From contig JAZKAS010000021.1 of the NCBI GenBank assembly GCA_040389005.1, positions 1 through 64,000 on the forward strand: a DNA stretch of 64,000 nt. Direction: 5' to 3'. The notes beneath the pieces are model-generated. The model had not been told where the DNA came from, made no database searches, and saw only the letters and a program-made list of their open reading frames with translations. The position numbers were made by a program, and so were the translations under genes. This document shows, piece by piece, positions 26,657-34,328 of the stretch (position 1 is its first letter; each line of letters opens with the position of its first letter). Source of the DNA: JAGOUN01 sp040389005. Lineage in GTDB: Bacteria; Pseudomonadota; Gammaproteobacteria; JAGOUN01.

Positions 26657-27679
26657 TTATTCCCAATCCAATATGACCTTTCCAGCTTCGCCCGATAACA
26701 TCACATCAAAGCCTTTTTGAAAATCATCGACTTTAAAATGGTGCGTAATGACTGGTGCAACGTTTAAACCACTTTGCAACATGCCGCCCATTTTATACCA
26801 GGTTTCAAAAATACGTCGTCCGTATAATCCTTTGATCGTTAATGTTTTGAAAACGACCGCGGCCCAATCAATGGCGTAAGGCGCGGCAGGGATTCCCATG
26901 AATGAAATTTTTCCGCCATAATTCATTGCAGCAATCATATCGTGAAACGCTTGCGGCGATCCTGATAATTCAATGCCAATATCAAAGCCTTCTTTCATGC
27001 CTAATTCTTGCATCGTGGTTTGTAAGTTTTTTTCTTTGGAATTCACCGCATGCAAGCCCATTTTTTTCGCGAGATTTAAACGATAGTCATTTACATCGGT
27101 AATCACGACATGACGTGCTCCCGCAAATTTACAAATAGCGCCAGCCATCAATCCGACCGGACCCGCTCCCGTTACCAAGACATCTTCAGCGACTAAATCA
27201 TATTCGAGTGCGGCGTAAGTTGCATTACCGAGTGGATCAAGCATTGAGGCAACATCATCAGCAATGCCTTCAGGCACTTTATAAATATTTGATTCTGGAA
27301 ACGTAAAATATTCTGCAAATACACCAGGTACGTGATAACCCACGCCCCGCGTTTCACGGCATAAATGTCGATTTCCCGCGCGACAAGAACGACAATGTCC
27401 GCAGGTTAAATGCCCTTCGCCGGAAACACGATCACCGATTTTAAATGCGGTGACATCTTCGCCGATTTCAACAATTTCACCGACAAATTCATGACCAGTT
27501 CGTAATGGTACTGGCACAGTTTTTTGTGCCCAATCGTCCCATTTATAAATATGTAAATCTGTGCCACAAATCGCCGTTTTTTTGGTTTTGATTAACACCT
27601 CATTGCGTTTTGGCATGGGTTTTTCTTCGGTTGTCATCCATAAACCGACTTCGGGTTTTAATTTGGCTAGTACTTTCAT
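26657..27679 (-). CDS. tdh: L-threonine 3-dehydrogenase
   Basis: Oxidises L-threonine to 2-amino-3-ketobutyrate with NAD; Kbl then makes glycine and acetyl-CoA. 340 residues. Catalytic zinc site: ICGTDLHIYKWDDWA and GHEFVGEI; structural zinc site: CGHCRSCRAGNRHLC. Rossmann segment VLVTGAGPVGLMAGAICK. AGGAG precedes the ATG. It is last in a minus-strand unit that includes kbl, DUF1543 and a small unknown. Confidence 0.95.
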   Translation of the reverse strand: MKVLAKLKPEVGLWMTTEEKPMPKRNEVLIKTKKTAICGTDLHIYKWDDWAQKTVPVPLRTGHEFVGEIVEIGEDVTAFKIGDRVSGEGHLTCGHCRSCRAGNRHLCRETRGVGYHVPGVFAEYFTFPESNIYKVPEGIADDVASMLDPLGNATYAALEYDLVAEDVLVTGAGPVGLMAGAICKFAGARHVVITDVNDYRLNLAKKMGLHAVNSKEKNLQTTMQELGMKEGFDIGIELSGSPQAFHDMIAAMNYGGKISFMGIPAAPYAIDWAAVVFKTLTIKGLYGRRIFETWYKMGGMLQSGLNVAPVITHHFKVDDFQKGFDVMLSGEAGKVILDWE

Positions 27680-27681
27680 AG

Positions 27682-27954
27682 TTACTCCTGTGAGTGATCA
27701 GAAAAATTTACGGTTATCGTGTTGGGCATTTGATAATGAGCTTCTTTCAATAGAGTATAATTGCTCTTAATCTCGATGACATCCTCTTTCATAAAATATC
27801 TTTTTATACCTTCTTGCCAAGGCAACACTAAAATAGTATCTAATTGTCTTGCATAAGGATCGCGTGAAAAACAAACAGCGTCACCATTCGGAAAATCTTT
27901 CATCAAATTTTTTAAAAATGGGATCGTGGCTCCCCAATAGGCGTATACAGACAC
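27682..27954 (-). CDS. Small protein of unknown function between tdh and DUF1543 gene
   Basis: 90 residues if the GTG at 27954 is used, 73 if the internal ATG (MKDFPNGDAV) is used. The GTG start overlaps the end of the DUF1543 gene by 43 bp in another frame; the stop lies 2 bp from the tdh start. The segment CFSRDPYARQLDTILVLPW is not one I recognise. It is either a small independent gene or the displaced 3' part of a longer DUF1543-type protein after a frameshift; the DUF1543 protein itself is of normal length, which favours the former. Confidence 0.5.
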   Translation of the reverse strand: MSVYAYWGATIPFLKNLMKDFPNGDAVCFSRDPYARQLDTILVLPWQEGIKRYFMKEDVIEIKSNYTLLKEAHYQMPNTITVNFSDHSQE

Positions 27955-28439
27955 GTAAATTCAAATGGTTTGGGCGCTAATGATTTTTTCAAACGCACAT
28001 AATACTTTTTATCCTGCGCAACAAAATCATTAAGATGCATAATATTTTCAACTTCAAACAAATTATCTCGATGCGGCACTTGCCAATGTTGTACTTGCTG
28101 CACGGCTTTTTGTTTTGCTTCTGCATCATTTTGCGCTACAACAAATACGTTTTCATGTAATTCTGTAAATTGTTTAGAATCGTAACCACCTAAATTTACA
28201 AAATATAATTTTTCTGTTGTTGCTTCTGAAGGTTGATCAGAAATATAAACATCATAACCATCCGCAGAATGTAAAATCCCCCAGGCATCTAAATGCAAAC
28301 TGTCAGGCGTTCCCCACCAGCTTTGTCGCAATGCGTCATATGTTTCTTCAATGGTATTCGCAATCACAAAACGCATATCATGCAATTCGATTGTGCCTTG
28401 TTCATGCTTTCCGCCGATATAAATAACAAATAAATTCAT
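27912..28439 (-). CDS. DUF1543 domain protein
   Basis: 175 residues. The family signature is clear: MNLFVIYIGG, IELHDMRFVIANTIEETYDA, WWGTPDSLHLDAWG, then a second repeat YFVNLGGYDSKQFTELHENV. The two halves resemble each other, an internal duplication usual in the family. Function unknown. Its presence between tdh and kbl has no obvious metabolic reason. Confidence 0.85.
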   Translation of the reverse strand: MNLFVIYIGGKHEQGTIELHDMRFVIANTIEETYDALRQSWWGTPDSLHLDAWGILHSADGYDVYISDQPSEATTEKLYFVNLGGYDSKQFTELHENVFVVAQNDAEAKQKAVQQVQHWQVPHRDNLFEVENIMHLNDFVAQDKKYYVRLKKSLAPKPFEFTCLYTPIGEPRSHF

Positions 28440-28470
28440 GTGGCTTCTCCTAATTTAAAAGGGATTTTTG

Positions 28471-29788
28471 TCATGAAATAGCGCCAACTTCTTTACCCAC
28501 ACGTCCAAATATTTCAATGGCTTGATCAATTTGCGCCGATGTATGCGACGCGCACATTTGCACACGAATACGCGCTTTACCCATCGGCACGACGGGATAA
28601 GAAAACCCAATCACATAAATGCCTTCTTCTAACATGCGCTTCGCCATGGCAGAAGCTAATTTTGCATCGCCTAACATCACGGGAATAATGGGATGTTCGC
28701 CGGGGACTAAATTAAAGCCTAATTTCTCCATGCCCGCTCGAAATTGTTGGCTATTCGCTTTTAATTGCTTTCTTAATCGTGCGCCTTCTTCTGAATCAAG
28801 TAAATCCAAAACATGCAGTGATGTTGCCGTAATTACAGGTGCGAGTGTATTGGAGAATAAATATGGACGTGAACGATTACGCAACCACTCAACAATCGGC
28901 GCCTTTGCAGCAATATAACCGCCTGATGCGCCGCCGAGTGCTTTGCCTAATGTACCGGTGTAAATATCAATACGATCCGCCACGCCACAAAATTCTGGCG
29001 TACCGCGTCCGTGTTCGCCCATAAAACCGACGGCGTGTGAATCATCTACCATCACTAATGCGTTATATGTATCCGCTAAATCACAAATGGCTTTAAGATT
29101 TGCAATAATACCATCCATTGAAAATACGCCATCGGTCGCAATCATAATAAATCGCGCACCGGCTTGTTTAGCTTCTTTTAATTTGGCTTCTAAATCATGC
29201 ATATCATTATTTTCATAACGAAAACGTTTTGCTTTGCATAAACGAATACCGTCAATAATCGATGCATGATTAAGCGAATCACTGACAATAGCATCTTCTT
29301 CGCTTAATAAAGTTTCAAATAAACCACCATTGGCATCAAAACATGATGAATATAAAATAGTATCTTCTGTGCCTAAAAATTCACTAATTTTCTTTTCAAG
29401 TTGCTTATGAATCGATTGCGTACCGCAAATAAATCGAACAGACGCCATGCCAAATCCGTGTTCATCGAGTGCTTTTTTAAGTTCTTCCATCATACAACGT
29501 TTTCTTTCCAACTGTAAAGCAATTTGCGTGCCAAATTTCACTATATTTTTACTTGTCTTTGGCTACTTCCTTTTTATACGCCTCAAGTATTTTGTNNNNN
29601 NNNNNGATTAAGCTAGGATGATCCGCTAATCCCAAATAATTATTGGCGCAAAAATTTAAAACTTTACGCCCGCCTTCTACTTTAATATTGGTATTTTGAG
29701 GCGATTGAATAGGGTATTCATGTTTGTATAAACCCGCTGTTTTTAATTCGGCAATTTGCGTTTTTAAGTGCGCTAAAATAGGGTGCAT
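28471..29788 (-). pseudogene. kbl: 2-amino-3-ketobutyrate CoA ligase, interrupted (assembly gap plus extra bases)
   Basis: PLP enzyme that completes threonine breakdown with Tdh. The N-terminal piece (29606-29788, ending NYLGLADHPSLI) and the C-terminal piece (about 28471-29500, from KKALDEHGFGMASVRF) match Kbl end to end. The C-terminal piece keeps the PLP site (DIYTGTLGKALGGASGGY). Between them are ten Ns and about 100 bp that do not belong to Kbl; these carry stops in the Kbl frame (a TAG near 29560 and a frame ending in KKEVAKDK). Kbl homologues need only 2-4 residues at this point. Either the gene is interrupted by an insertion or the contig ends were joined with foreign or duplicated sequence. 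Listed as broken for that reason; misassembly is at least as likely as true decay. Confidence 0.75.
29596..29605. other. Assembly gap (10 N)
   Basis: Ten consecutive Ns, a placeholder of fixed length inside kbl. The true length is unknown. Confidence 0.99.
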
Positions 29789-29916
29789 GATCCTTCCTTA
29801 TATATTAAGCTGACGTTGATTTTAAGATCATTATGAATAGAAAGCAAAAGCATATTGTATCTACGTCTTATTTCCGTTACCTTTCGGATATACTATTTAG
29901 GATTGGATTAATCGCA

Positions 29917-30759
29917 ATGAAAACCTTGAAAAGAAACCTCACTATCGCCACTCTGGCCTTTTGCACCACTTTTTTGACAGGCTGTCATGATGATGACAAA
30001 ACCGTAACGATCGGTACCATTGCTGGCCCTGAAACGCAGCTGGCTGAGGTTGCAGCTGAAGTTGCGAAACAACGTTATGGCTTGCACATTAAAATTGTGA
30101 CATTTTCTGATTATCTTCAACCCAATGCCGCATTAAATGATGGCGATTTACAAGCGAACATCTTTCAACATGCCCCTTATTTGAATGAACAAATCGCGGA
30201 ACATCATTATAAACTTGAAATCGCTGGAAAAACATTTGTCTATCCGATGGGGATTTATTCAAAAATCTATCACAATTTAGCAAGCCTTCCTGACGGAAGC
30301 GAAGTCGCCATTCCCAATGACCCTACCAATGAAGGACGTGCATTGTTACTATTACAGAAAGCTGGGCTCATTACGCTCGCACCTGAAGCAGGTTTAAATG
30401 CAACTCCGCACGATGTGACAAGTAACCCCAAACAATTGAAGTTTGTAGAATTAGACGCTGCACAACTGGCACGTGCGTATCAAGATGTCGAAATTGCGGT
30501 AATCAATACGAATTACGCAATTCCTGCTGGCCTTTTACCCTCGAAAGATGCATTAATCATAGAAGACAGCCAATCTCCGTATGTAAATTTAATTGTTGTA
30601 CGCACGAAAGATGCCGATAAACCTTGGGTAAAAGAGCTTGTGAATTCTTTTCAATCCCAAGCGGTTGTCGATGAAGCTAATGAACTGTTTGAAGGACAAG
30701 TGGTGGCTGCATTTACCGTTACCCCAGAGGTACCTTTAAACGAAACAACTAAAAAATAG
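29917..30759 (+). CDS. metQ: Methionine-binding lipoprotein of the MetNIQ importer
   Basis: 280 residues from MKTLKRNLTIATLAF, a signal peptide with lipobox FLTGC. The mature part opens with TVTIGTIAGPETQLAEVAAE and contains the NLPA/MetQ motifs FQHAPYLNEQI, VYPMGIYS and IPNDPTNEGRALLLLQKAG. It captures methionine (or a related amino acid) outside the inner membrane. A frame extends upstream to 29833 but only the ATG at 29917 gives a proper signal peptide. It has its own transcription unit, with TATACT (29889-29894) as likely -10. Confidence 0.93.
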   Translation: MKTLKRNLTIATLAFCTTFLTGCHDDDKTVTIGTIAGPETQLAEVAAEVAKQRYGLHIKIVTFSDYLQPNAALNDGDLQANIFQHAPYLNEQIAEHHYKLEIAGKTFVYPMGIYSKIYHNLASLPDGSEVAIPNDPTNEGRALLLLQKAGLITLAPEAGLNATPHDVTSNPKQLKFVELDAAQLARAYQDVEIAVINTNYAIPAGLLPSKDALIIEDSQSPYVNLIVVRTKDADKPWVKELVNSFQSQAVVDEANELFEGQVVAAFTVTPEVPLNETTKK

Positions 30760-30771
30760 GGCGTGTGCCTT

Positions 30772-30790
30772 CGCCTCGCTCAGGCGTTTT
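30772..30790 (+). terminator. Short intrinsic terminator after metQ
   Basis: CGCCT (30772-30776) and AGGCG (30782-30786) form a 5-bp stem followed by TTTTAT. Confidence 0.5.
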
Positions 30791-30847
30791 ATCGTACTAT
30801 TTTGGCTAAACTTTATTGCTAATTTTATACGCCAGTCTATAGTTATG

Positions 30848-30862
30848 ACTAGACTGACTAGT
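30848..30862 (+). promoter_or_regulatory. Operator-like inverted repeat before the Phd/VapC pair
   Basis: ACTAG (30848-30852), ACTGA, CTAGT (30858-30862), 13 bp before the antitoxin start. Its position fits autoregulation by the antitoxin, which is usual in this family; not demonstrated here. Confidence 0.35.
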
Positions 30863-30875
30863 TTTAGGAAAAGGC

Positions 30876-31130
30876 ATGAACACATGGCAACTTCAAGATG
30901 CTAAAGCACAATTTAGCGATGTTATTCAACAAACCATTCATCATGGTCCGCAGCTGGTAACATTGCGTGGCAAACCAAGTGTTATTTTAATTTCAGTTGA
31001 AGAATACGAACAACTAATACGGCCGAAAAAAAATCTTGTAGAATTTTTACAAAATTCACCATTAAAAGACGTTTCTCTTGATATCAAGCGCTCGACCTCA
31101 AAAACACGTGATGAGAATTTATTTGAATGA
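30876..31130 (+). CDS. Phd/YefM-type antitoxin
   Basis: 84 residues starting MNTWQLQDAKAQFSDVIQQT, with the family core PQLVTLRGKPSVILISVEEYEQL and a charged, probably disordered C-terminus that would bind the toxin. AGGAAAAGG precedes the ATG. Stop and the toxin start overlap (ATGA). Confidence 0.9.
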   Translation: MNTWQLQDAKAQFSDVIQQTIHHGPQLVTLRGKPSVILISVEEYEQLIRPKKNLVEFLQNSPLKDVSLDIKRSTSKTRDENLFE

Positions 31131-31552
31131 ATTATTTGATCGATACCAATATAATTTTAGAACTCGTTAAACCAAAGCCTAATGCTCAGGTAGTCACATT
31201 CATTTCCACTCTACCGCCGACTGATATTTACATCAGTACGCTTATCTGGGGAGAATTATATAAAGGTATCGAAACGCTCATGCCTTCGAAAAAGAAAACT
31301 CAGCTTTATTCCTGGTTAAATAATGATTTAGCGGCTTGGTTCAAAAATCAAATTTTGGTTGTTGACGTTGCGGTCGCAGAACGCTGGGCTCATTTGCTTA
31401 TCGCAGCCAAACGTAGCCTTCCTGTTGTTGATAGCCTTATCGCAGCGACAGCGCTACAACATAATGCCATATTACTAACGCGTAATAAAAAAGATTTTAA
31501 ATATCCAGAGCTTCGGGTTATTAATCCTTTTGAAGAAACACACTTAATATAA
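31127..31552 (+). CDS. vapC: VapC-type PIN-domain toxin
   Basis: 141 residues. PIN-domain acids are in place: D6 in LIDTNIILELV, E in IWGELYKGIE, and the third/fourth in PVVDSLIAATAL with LLTRNKKDF at the end. Expected to be a Mg-dependent RNase acting on tRNA or rRNA. Overlaps the antitoxin by four bases. Confidence 0.9.
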   Translation: MNYLIDTNIILELVKPKPNAQVVTFISTLPPTDIYISTLIWGELYKGIETLMPSKKKTQLYSWLNNDLAAWFKNQILVVDVAVAERWAHLLIAAKRSLPVVDSLIAATALQHNAILLTRNKKDFKYPELRVINPFEETHLI

Positions 31553-31596
31553 GCACTTATAATTTGAAAAAGCATAATCGGCCGGAGGATCAATAA

Positions 31597-31642
31597 AATT
31601 CTGGCCGATTACATGCAAAAACACATATAATCGGCCAGAATT
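31597..31642. terminator. Long perfect hairpin between vapC and ahpD
   Basis: AATTCTGGCCGATTA (31597-31611) and TAATCGGCCAGAATT (31628-31642) are perfect 15-bp complements with a 16-nt loop. A third half-copy (TAATCGGCCGG) sits just upstream at 31576-31585. It lies between convergent genes and ends 3 bp from the ahpD stop, so it probably terminates both; the extra half-copy suggests a repeat origin. Confidence 0.65.
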
Positions 31643-31644
31643 GT

Positions 31645-32172
31645 TTAAAATAAACTTACTCCCATCGCCGTTCCGTTGATCACAGCCGCAATACGTATGC
31701 ACGATTGAATGCCCAATTTGCTCGCGCCTGCTTTGCTTAAAGCCTCGGTATGTGAATCAAGACATAATCCACAACCATTAATCGCTGAAACAGCAAGGCA
31801 GTTAAGTTCAAAATTAATTTTATCAACGCCGGGGTTTCCAATAACATTCATCCGTAATTTCGCCGGCATACTTGCAAACGATGTATCTTTAACAAGATGT
31901 ACAAAACGATAATAAATATTATTCATCGCCATGATCGTTGCGGAAGATTTTGCCGCATTGATTTCCGCCTCTGTTAAATATTGACTGACTTCTGCATGAA
32001 TTGCGTCAATCACCGTTTTATTTTTCGTGGCATAAGCAGATGCTAATGCAATGCCGCCGATTTGATTTTGTGTTAAGTCGGGCGCACCTTCTTCTGTTAA
32101 AATCGTTGAAAGATTTAACTTAATATCTTTTGCAGTTTCTGTTAATTGATTTTTTAGGTTTTCTATTGTCAT
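31645..32172 (-). CDS. ahpD: AhpD-type alkylhydroperoxidase
   Basis: 175 residues with the catalytic CXXC motif in SAINGCGLCLDSHTEALSKAG. AhpD-family proteins reduce AhpC using lipoamide-type carriers or act as peroxidases directly. It follows ahpC in the same direction after a 150-bp spacer that contains a palindromic repeat; it and ahpC form one peroxide-defence unit next to oxyR. Confidence 0.92.
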   Translation of the reverse strand: MTIENLKNQLTETAKDIKLNLSTILTEEGAPDLTQNQIGGIALASAYATKNKTVIDAIHAEVSQYLTEAEINAAKSSATIMAMNNIYYRFVHLVKDTSFASMPAKLRMNVIGNPGVDKINFELNCLAVSAINGCGLCLDSHTEALSKAGASKLGIQSCIRIAAVINGTAMGVSLF

Positions 32173-32227
32173 GATTTTTTCCTATGTTAAATTTATTATA
32201 TTAAATCTCTTTTCAAATCCTTGTTGT

Positions 32228-32295
32228 CGTCATTGCGAGTACTCGAAGCAATCTATCTTCATCTTGTTTTTGGCCGTGCTGCGCTCGCAATGACG
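32228..32295. repeat. Palindromic repeat between ahpC and ahpD
   Basis: CGTCATTGCGAG (32228-32239) and CTCGCAATGACG (32284-32295) are perfect 12-bp inverted repeats enclosing 44 bp (which includes CTCGAAGCAATC and GTGCTGCGCTCGC). The CATTGCGAG/CTCGCAATG core is a familiar end of small dispersed palindromic elements in several proteobacterial genomes. Only one copy is seen in this window. Confidence 0.7.
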
Positions 32296-32325
32296 TCCCC
32301 TGTGGAACGTTTGGAAAGGGCTCCA

Positions 32326-32862
32326 TTAAATTTCTATGGTCTTTTCGCCTTTCTGCCAATTGCACGGACACAATTCATCGGTTTGCAACGCATCTAATAC
32401 ACGTAATACTTCTTTAACATTGCGGCCAACATTTAAATCCGTCACCATTGAAAAACGAATGGTATTTTGTGGATCAACAATAAACGTTGCGCGTTGTGCC
32501 ACACCTGCGTTGGCATCTAAAATACCAAGTGCTTGTGTTAATTCGCGCTTCACATCGGCTAACATCGGAAATGGCAAATCAGTAAGTTCTGATTTATGTT
32601 GCTTCCACGCTAAATGCACAAATTCAGAATCGGTGCTTGCACCTAATAACACAGTATCTCGATCTGCAAATTCATTATTGAGTTTACCGAACTCTGCAAT
32701 TTCAGTTGGGCATACAAATGTAAAATCCATTGGCCAAAAGAATACAACTCGCCATTTATCAGGATACGATTGATTATTAATATCAACAAAAGCATTATGA
32801 ATATCAGAACTCACAACAGCTTTGACTGAAAAATCGGGAAATTGATGACCTACGCTTAACAT
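32326..32862 (-). CDS. ahpC: Alkyl hydroperoxide reductase C (2-Cys peroxiredoxin)
   Basis: 178 residues. Peroxidatic Cys51 in PMDFTFVCPTEIAEF; resolving Cys in the C-terminal segment ELCPCNWQKG. The AhpE/AhpC-like short form seen with AhpD in Coxiella/Legionella. AGGAGAAAAAC precedes the ATG. Divergent from oxyR, the arrangement expected for an OxyR-controlled peroxidase. Confidence 0.95.
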   Translation of the reverse strand: MLSVGHQFPDFSVKAVVSSDIHNAFVDINNQSYPDKWRVVFFWPMDFTFVCPTEIAEFGKLNNEFADRDTVLLGASTDSEFVHLAWKQHKSELTDLPFPMLADVKRELTQALGILDANAGVAQRATFIVDPQNTIRFSMVTDLNVGRNVKEVLRVLDALQTDELCPCNWQKGEKTIEI

Positions 32863-32969
32863 GTTTTTCTCCTGTTTGTTGAATACAGAAGCAATATAGT
32901 TGAGATATTATTATAAATATAATATATTGTTATTATTAATTTGATAAATAAATATTATGGAATAACATA
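32863..32969. promoter_or_regulatory. ahpC-oxyR divergent regulatory region
   Basis: 107 bp, strongly AT-rich, containing ATAG and several ATAT/ATTAT half-elements (32896-32935) compatible with an OxyR tetramer site. I cannot assign a definite four-element OxyR motif. Confidence 0.4.
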
Positions 32970-33848
32970 ATGAATTCACGTGATCTTGAATATTTAGTCG
33001 CTTTAAGCAACTTGAAACATTTTGGTAAAGCCGCAGAAGCCTGTTTTGTCAGTCAACCTGCTCTCAGTATGCAAATTAAAAAACTAGAAGAAAGTCTTGG
33101 CGTGCAATTATTAGAACGCACGAATAAATCGGTGCTGCTCACTGATCATGGGGTGATAATTGCAGAACGCGCGAAACAGATACTTCATCAAATTGATGAA
33201 ATCAAAGAAATTGCAAAATCTGCAAAAGATCCTTTACGCGGCGAGATACGCATAGGTATTTTTCCGACGCTGGCGCCGTATTTATTACCTTTGATTATTC
33301 CGTCACTATCAAAGATTTATCCGAAATTATCGTTTTATTTAATTGAAGAACAAACCTCAGCATTAATCGAACAATTGAAAGAAGGTAAAATTCATGCGGC
33401 GTTTTTAGCGCTGCCCGTGGACGAAAAAAACTTTGATCATGTGAAATTATTTGATGAAGAATTTTTATTGGCCGTGCCTATCAATCATCGCTTAGCAAAA
33501 CTAAAAACCATTAAGCAAAAAGATTTAGAAAACGAAAATTTATTGTTGCTTGAACAAGGTCATTGCATGCGTGATCAAGCGTTGGACTTGTGTCATCGAA
33601 TGAATATTGCAGAAAATCAAAATTTTCGTGCGACAAGTTTAGAAACACTTCGTCAAATGGTTGCAGCCGGCGTAGGAATTACACTCATGCCAAAATTAGC
33701 GTGTATTCCAAATCGCACTCTCACGTATATTCCTTTTAGCACGCCTAAACCGATGCGAACCATTGGTTTATTCTGGCGAAACTCGTCTGCAAAACAGTTG
33801 TTATTAAAACAAATATCAGAAGAAATTATTAATTTGCCTGTTTTATAA
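32970..33848 (+). CDS. oxyR: Hydrogen-peroxide regulator OxyR (LysR family)
   Basis: 292 residues. N-terminal winged helix (MNSRDLEYLVALSNLKHFGK, with SQPALSMQIKKLEE). The redox pair is conserved at the canonical positions: C199 and C208 in GHCMRDQALDLC. A peroxide-sensing activator of ahpC/ahpD is therefore well supported. Divergent from ahpC with a shared 107-bp promoter region. Confidence 0.94.
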   Translation: MNSRDLEYLVALSNLKHFGKAAEACFVSQPALSMQIKKLEESLGVQLLERTNKSVLLTDHGVIIAERAKQILHQIDEIKEIAKSAKDPLRGEIRIGIFPTLAPYLLPLIIPSLSKIYPKLSFYLIEEQTSALIEQLKEGKIHAAFLALPVDEKNFDHVKLFDEEFLLAVPINHRLAKLKTIKQKDLENENLLLLEQGHCMRDQALDLCHRMNIAENQNFRATSLETLRQMVAAGVGITLMPKLACIPNRTLTYIPFSTPKPMRTIGLFWRNSSAKQLLLKQISEEIINLPVL

Positions 33849-33920
33849 ATAATTAATAGTCTATTAAGCTACGTGCTATAGAATGAATCTGTAAATCAAT
33901 AAAACATGATGAGGAATTTT

Positions 33921-34247
33921 ATGTATAACCGTTATTGCAATAGCAAAAATCCTACAAGAACATTAGGTAATGTTTTTATACTTATGGGAGTTGCGTGCTT
34001 CATAATAGATATTGTTATGGCCGCAAATAATGAAGATCCAACAAAGAAAACTGGCGGACTAATGGCATTTATAGCAGGAACTGTAAGTATTGTATTTGGC
34101 TGTATAGCTAGCCCGTTGTTGAGTCACCACCTGTCACGTAAAAATGATCAGCAGAAAACTCCTCTACTAGCTGCAGGAATGTTTACTGATACGGAAAATG
34201 GTCATAAACCATCGGCTAAATTAAATGCTTCCGAGCTAAAAGTGTAA
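33921..34247 (+). CDS. Small two-TM membrane protein, unknown
   Basis: 108 residues from MYNRYCNSKN; upstream in-frame ATGs exist, but GAGGA at 33911-33915 sits correctly for the ATG at 33921. Two hydrophobic segments (about residues 17-35 and 46-66) and a polar C-terminal tail of about 40 residues. No family recognised. It stands alone between oxyR and gyrB. Confidence 0.6.
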   Translation: MYNRYCNSKNPTRTLGNVFILMGVACFIIDIVMAANNEDPTKKTGGLMAFIAGTVSIVFGCIASPLLSHHLSRKNDQQKTPLLAAGMFTDTENGHKPSAKLNASELKV

Positions 34248-34328
34248 TACTGTTAAATAATAATTTTTAGATTCGGGGCTTTGAGCAATTTTAATATTAT
34301 TGCCCAAGGTCCCGTTGAAATGATTATG

